Origin: Cliona cf. orientalis
Taxonomy: Eukaryota; Porifera; Demospongiae; Clionaida; Clionaidae
Length of the DNA stretch: 64,000 nucleotides
Direction of reading: 5' to 3'
NCBI GenBank assembly: GCA_963930775.1
Contig: CAWVNT010000209.1
Span: 248,001-312,000 of the forward strand
The position numbers were made by a program, and so were the translations under genes. Positions within the stretch are counted from its first letter, which is position 1. Each line of letters opens with the position of its first letter. Positions 59,026 to 64,000 of this stretch are shown piece by piece. The notes beneath the pieces are model-generated. The model was given only the letters and a program-made list of their open reading frames with translations, had not been told where the DNA came from and made no database searches.

Positions 59026-61318
59026 TGAAACACGCTGCTTTAAGGGGAGCGTCTGGATTCTGGACTCGATTAGTGTTGAGCGTTGCATAAAGACACAAAG
59101 CGGCTTGGCGAACACAGTTTATTAACAAAAACCAAATTTAGAAAGGCGAAACCTTGAGAAAGCCACAACAGACTACAAAAGTGTAAAAACGGTTGCACAC
59201 CTTCTTGAATCGAATTTAACCCATGTACTGGTGCGTCATCGCGTGCGACCTCTTATTTATATGAGTTCTTTATGATGTCACAGCTTGACGTCATAATTAC
59301 ATAAATGATGTCACGATTACATCATCGCTCAGTATGGTAATTGGTTAACTCTCCTGAGATGACGTAATATCCTTGTATTTTGATTGGCTTTGTGATTTTG
59401 AGTACTCACGTGACTTGGTCACTGGGTACTGTTTCTAAATATAGAACGCTCTCGAGAACATGCTCAATTCCCTAGATAGAGATGTTCTCGAGTGCATTCT
59501 CTCAAATGACAGCTAAAGTTTAAAAATAGTACCCCCCCCCCACTCTCCTGTTACATTCTTCCCCTCTTTCGTGAAGTCATGTCCCCATGACGACCATATT
59601 GTCCCAGATGTGAGTATGTTATTAGCAATTGGAATTATTAGGATATTTTATTACTTTCAGGAATGGGGTTATCATTGTGCATACAGTTGACAGGTGGGTA
59701 AGTACTTTTCCTTCCCTAATTGGAGACCTAACTTATCATAAGAGATAGAAACTAGACTGTATTCAAATATTACCTACATTGGGGGTCTTCCTTCCCAACT
59801 AAACTATAACATATCTTTCACGTTTTCTAGTTAAAATGTTGCGTATGTGTTGTCTATACACAGGAAACTACCTCGGACTGGAGTAGAACAGGCAGTTCTA
59901 CAGGGCTTCTCATTTCTGGTGAGTTATTCTTTCTTTTCCCCAATCACTATAGTTGCATTAAATGTCGTCCTTATTATACAGAATGAAGAAAACGATATAG
60001 TCATCTACTGCCTACCTAGTGTTAGAAGAACATGTGATGTATTTTGAAATCACAGGTTCCTTTGGTAAGATCCCTTTTTGAAAAGAACAATATTCTTATG
60101 TATTGTCCAATGTTTTGGGTAAGTGAAACAATAAACTTTCCTATGAGAACAAACAGATCCAAACTGATAGAAATCATATCTTCATTTCTCTACCGACTAT
60201 GGGGTTCCTCTCCCCAAATTATAATAACCTTGATTTTGATGAGCGTCCGTTACTACATGTGAAAGAGTTTATACGACGCAATGACAATTCCGTCTACTCT
60301 TCCTTGTTTCCTCTTTCCGTGTTCGTGTTTATGAGGGATGGGAAATGTACTCTGATTTTCAACCCATTCCGGAGTCCAATTTTTAAGTGGGAGCACGAAG
60401 ACAGTCTTTCGGTAAGAGGGTTCAACCCCTAGCTTTATTTTGACAACATATCCAAAAACATTCTCTGATGCAGGAATGGAAGATGAGTATAAGGGTCAGT
60501 AAGTCCTCGGAGTACATTTCCCCTCTCCTCTTTTTAGCAGTTTCCGTAGGATGCCTCCCAGTTGGTAAGAGGTGTGGGCCAACTAAAGCTTTTATTTGAA
60601 TCATGGCCCGAACCTAACATTACTTAACTGAAGTTCTTTTGGTACGAGAGTAAAAACAACACATGTGATTCAAGTTTAAATATGTTCGGTTGTTTCTTTG
60701 TTTATTTTATCGTATAACAAATATCAAACGGAACTTAAATATTCTCTCGTTTCCTTTTTCAGATTCTCTTCATCTGACGAATGTTTCATCGATATATTAG
60801 GTAAGTACATTTTATATACATGCACAATCTTATCTGTGAGTGAGTTACAGTTTCTATTTCAGTTCCGAGAACATTCTCGAGTGTGCACTGATTCCGAGAA
60901 ACCTGAAACGTTCTCGAGAACGTTCTCTAAATCATTGATGACATGTCTCCGGGATTTTTCCAAGTTTCTCCTCTTATTCTTCTTGCTAATATAATGTCTT
61001 TGGGCATTATAGTTACCCTCTTTGCGTGTATTGCTGCCAGGTTGGTGTCCTCGAACAATCCCACCAAGTAGGCTTCAGCTGACTCCTGTAGAGCCATTAT
61101 CGCATCTGATTGAAATTTTATGCCTCCTGGGAATCTATCCGATCCCCTGTCCCGCACCTCACCCTCGGCTATTTCTCGAACTAGTCTCTGGAATGGGAGC
61201 TTTCGGATCAGTAATTGGTGGTGGCTTTGAAAGTGACGAATGGCACCCAATGATCCCAACTGTCCCCGGTATACCAGGGCAGTACTGTCCTTCCCTTTAG
61301 CCTTCTCATTTTTCTTCN
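59026..61318 (-). repeat. 5' LTR (right copy), cut by the assembly gap
   Basis: On the + strand it begins TGAAACACGCTGC, directly after the primer site, and repeats the left LTR base by base apart from scattered substitutions. It carries the same TATA box (about 59252-59265), AATAAA (59123-59118) and histone-fold coding segment (60927-61259). It runs into N at 61319. Confidence 0.85.
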
Positions 61319-61517
61319 NNNNNNNNNNNNNNNNNNNNNNNNNNNNNNNNNNNNNNNNNNNNNNNNNNNNNNNNNNNNNNNNNNNNNNNNNNNNNNNNNN
61401 NNNNNNNNNNNNNNNNNNNNNNNNNNNNNNNNNNNNNNNNNNNNNNNNNNNNNNNNNNNNNNNNNNNNNNNNNNNNNNNNNNNNNNNNNNNNNNNNNNNN
61501 NNNNNNNNNNNNNNNNN
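61319..61517. other. assembly gap (199 N)
   Basis: All N. It separates the right LTR from satellite DNA; the real missing length is unknown. Confidence 1.
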
Positions 61518-61539
61518 GGGCCTCTAATGAGCCTCAGGT

Positions 61540-61795
61540 TCATGTTGTGTTACTGTGACAGAATTGTCCCTAGTGTGCCCTCAAGGTGTCCAGGGTTGCT
61601 GTGAAAGGGTTGAGTCTTTAACTTTTGCATGGTCGGGGACCTTTTTGGCATTTTAATTTCCGCACTCATCTGGTTGTCCAAGTGTACTTTCCACCCGGAG
61701 TGTACCACCCTAGAATAGTTTCTGAATGTGCCTAGTGTGCCCCCAAAGTGCCCTGGGTTGGTTGGAAAGGACTAACTATTTTTAATAATGAATTA
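61540..61795 (+). repeat. diverged 175-bp satellite units in front of gene A'
   Basis: Shares TTTAACTTTTGCATGGTCGG, CAAGTGTACTT, GTGTACCACCCTAGAATAGT and CCTAGTGTGCCC with the array at 11846-13080. Roughly one and a half units are visible. Confidence 0.85.
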
Positions 61796-61906
61796 ACTTT
61801 TGTATGTCTGGAGGGGTCTGTGACATGTTAATGTCCGAATATTTGACTTTACGATGGAACAAATTTACACTTTCTAGTAATTTGTTATATTTTGTAATAT
61901 TTTTAG

Positions 61907-63898
61907 GTCACCACACACTGTCGTTCAAGCATTATGATATCAATTACTTACGTGGCTTCATTTCGAACATGAGACCAGAGTACAAAGGAGGAAGTGCAGA
62001 CATTCCAAAATCTTTGAAATATGCCGTTCCGAAGAAGCCGAAGGAAAAGCTGACCGACAAAGCACAAGTATTGTGTATGAGAACCGAGGAAGATTATATT
62101 CATGTCCAAGAACTGCTTAAAGAGATGAATCGTGAGCCAATTCCGGTATGTCTCTTTAAGTTTATTTCAAATATTAAATCAAAGGAAGCCACAATTTAAA
62201 GAATGAAATCAAAAGTTTTAAATTGACGTTTTTTTTTTTCAATTGCTTTTTTTATATTTGTTTGTGCACATTATGTGTATATTTCTTTTTCCTTTCACTT
62301 TTTTGCAGACAAAACCTAGTGGTGGTTTGTTTTTCCGGAGCGTCTTAGAACAAGTCAATACTCCAGCGGGTTATGTCCTAGCACAATGCCGCAGCCATAT
62401 AAGCGTTCATATGGCAAAGAATGCTTGTTTTTATGAGCAGTGGATGCACGATTACCTACGGAAATATAACCTAAGTTTCGAATGCTACTTCATCTCTGTG
62501 CACCAGGGTTACATAGCATGGGATGAGTATATAGTGGGGGCATTGAGTGAAATGTTCAACATTTCAATTACAGTGGTATCTTCAGCTTATCGGAAACCAG
62601 TGAACTTATTCCACAGTTCATCAAAACCGGATATTGTCATTGTTTTGAATGGGCGGTACTTCGGTGAGCGTGGTGAGGCAACTCATTTTTCGGCTACACA
62701 CAAAAATCTGCAGAATTGGCACAAAATTGGAGTGGATCTTCAGGTTGCTAATGTTAAAGTTATTCAAGGCCGAGGGTGAGGTGAACATGATGGTGCAGAA
62801 GTGTTTATGGCACATGAACAGGAAGAGCTCTTAAAAAAACCTTACCAAGTTGGTAAGAAGCTGGAGAAGTTGAGGAAGAAGGTGGAGAGGTGTGAAGAAG
62901 AGTATAATGCGATAGGCAAAGAACTGGAAAGTTTGAATGTAAGTAAGGAAATGTTACATCGTTTCAGAGTTACTGAAGATGAACATTTGGAGAAACAGGC
63001 AGATACAGTGCAAGATGAGGAAGGGTTTGTTGAAATGGACGATCATGGGGGACGGATTCATAAAAGTTTTCCTCATAATTTGTTAGGCACTGGTGATAAT
63101 GTTCTCGAAATACAACCGTCAAAAAAGCGAAAGATCAATGTTGAAGCTGATGTAGACACTGGTGTACCTTTGTCTGTGACTGAAACAGAAACAGATGTCG
63201 TATTCACGTTAGAAATGCCAGGATTACACAAGGAGCCTTCGAAGTCGCAGTCTACTGATGATGAGCAGCCATCTACAGCACATTCGGAATTACCTGCTGA
63301 ATCTGATGACACGCAAGATGTTGTGCCAGTATTACAAGAGCAGTTGTCGAAACCACAGTCTCCTGTTTGTGTTCAATCAAAAGGTAATCAGCAGCCATCT
63401 ACATTAAATTCAGAATCTGTTTGTGAACCTGCTCCTCTTACTGCCGATGCTAATCAAGTTATCCTGATAGAAGATGACAGTCTTGTGGGGGTGAAAAGAA
63501 CGGATGGTGTGGTACAATTAGTGAAGGTAGTACCTGAAAAGACAAAAGAAGCTATAAAGAAGATACCGGGCAGTGGAAGGACGGACCGTCGGGCAACAGG
63601 GCCCCTACCCAAAGAACTGCACGTGGATCTGACAAGACATTATTGTGATAAGTGTCCTAAGCACTTTAAGTACCTAAAAGGTCTCGCCGAGCACAAGGAG
63701 TACCGATGTGGTAAAACCGTAAAGAACTTTCAATGTGACATTTGCGGTGAAGGCTTTTATTACAAGAACACAATGATGGATCACAGGAGTGCGATGGACA
63801 CTAAAAAAATACGGTACCCATGTCCCTATTGTGAGCAAGGATTTTATTACCCACGAGATCTAAGTATTCACTGTGAAGTGGTACACCAAAAGAAATAG
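61907..63898 (+). CDS. gene A': OTU-like domain plus C2H2 zinc fingers, 5' end missing
   Basis: Paralogue of gene A. Exon 61907-62145 (ending EPIP, GTATGT donor) and exon 62309-63898. The first exon of gene A has no visible counterpart and may be lost in the gap. The OTU-like part starts SGGLFFRSVLEQV, where active OTUs have DGNCLFRAL, so the catalytic Cys position is Leu. It keeps AWDEYIVGALSEMFNI and THFSAT. A coiled-coil stretch follows (about 62840-62960), then a Ser/Glu-rich linker and three fingers (CDKCPKHFKYLKGLAEHKEY; CDICGEGFYYKNTMMDH; CPYCEQGFYYPRDLSIH). One in-frame TGA at 62777-62779 interrupts an otherwise continuous frame between the OTU-like part and the coiled coil. It is probably a DNA-binding protein of unknown role. 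Confidence 0.75.
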
Positions 63899-64000
63899 TA
63901 TTTGCAGGTAATGGCCTCAGCAGTTTTCATATTTTGATGACTTTTATCGTAGGTATTTAGTAAAAAAAAAAACTAGTAAGATTTTTTGGGTTCTACTTAT
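63899..64000. other. 3' flank of gene A'
   Basis: AT-rich, with a poly-A run near 63962. Nothing was recognised. Confidence 0.5.

Larger units (their letters stand above)
46648..60926. repeat. 62-bp double-palindrome module, ten copies in the LTR element
   Basis: Copies at about 46648-46707, 48068-48130, 49420-49480, 50035-50098, 50467-50529, 50862-50926, 52282-52347, 58827-58889, 59444-59503 and 60862-60926. The typical form is an arm GAGAACGTTCTCGAGTGTGT, a spacer of about 20 bp, and a second arm AACGCTCTCGAGAGCGCTCT. Copies are 60-65 bp. Four belong to the LTRs (two each); the rest are unique to the internal or accessory region. None was seen outside the element. Confidence 0.85.
46230..61318 (-). 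mobile_element. Ty3/gypsy-type LTR retrotransposon carrying a histone H3-like frame
   Basis: Orientation is - strand: right-hand 5' LTR from 59026, primer site next to it, Gag-like 58.2-56.7 kb, Pol 56.6-52.8 kb, accessory region 52.1-48.1 kb, left-hand 3' LTR ending at 46230. Gag resembles the PNMA-type Gag group. Over the roughly 2.29 kb that can be compared, the LTRs differ at about 20-25 sites by eye, mostly transitions, near 1%, so the insertion is young. Pol looks whole and Gag looks interrupted once or twice. The far end runs into the assembly gap, so the true right end and the target-site duplication are not visible. Confidence 0.85.

Overview
The window is animal nuclear DNA: AT-rich, with spliced genes (GT..AG introns), satellites, and large transposable elements next to a recognisable Bcl-2 family exon. 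A Helentron-type Helitron carrying an endonuclease, 2A-like peptides, and genes that pair an OTU-like domain with C2H2 fingers all suggest a marine invertebrate such as a mollusc, another lophotrochozoan or an invertebrate deuterostome. The species cannot be fixed from the sequence alone. Almost everything after the first 5 kb is repeat or mobile-element territory.

Layout. 1-4.9 kb: one host exon of a Bcl-2 family protein, ending at a splice donor inside BH2, in otherwise plain non-coding DNA. 4.9-11.3 kb: a complex minisatellite (12/24-bp core plus a 200-bp module) with many blocks inverted. 11.85-14.64 kb: a 175-bp satellite (7 units), a TA microsatellite and a related 184-bp satellite (8 units) whose unit holds a perfect 12-bp-stem hairpin. 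14.76-17.44 kb: gene A, a degenerate OTU-like domain plus C2H2 fingers. 18.75-30.6 kb: genes C and D on the + strand. C is a 17-exon gene starting with a 2A-like peptide and ending in C2H2 fingers. D ends in a possible ribonuclease-fold domain. Related repeats lie in inverted orientation on either side of the pair. 31.9-33.5 kb: small tandem and hairpin repeats. 33.6-42.85 kb (- strand): an apparently intact Helentron gene in which eight small upstream exons, including a 2A-like peptide, splice onto one 7.26-kb exon (zinc modules, OTU, HUH Rep, PIF1 helicase, endonuclease). 43.6-46.23 kb (- strand): gene B, a coiled-coil gene with leader exons of the same kind, cut at its 5' side by an LTR retrotransposon.

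46.23-61.3 kb holds a young Ty3/gypsy-type LTR element on the - strand (PNMA-like Gag, Pol, tRNA-Lys-type primer site) with very long LTRs. At its 3' side it carries a 509-codon frame that begins like a histone H3 tail and ends in an H3 histone fold. It also carries a spliced-looking antisense gene and ten copies of a 62-bp double-palindrome module. A 199-base run of N cuts the second LTR. After it the window returns to the 175-bp satellite and to gene A', a paralogue of gene A, so the two ends of the window mirror each other.

Three observations stand out: a histone H3-like gene carried by an LTR retrotransposon, a Helentron replicase expressed behind a spliced 2A leader, and the sharing of that exon style by three genes with different C-terminal domains.
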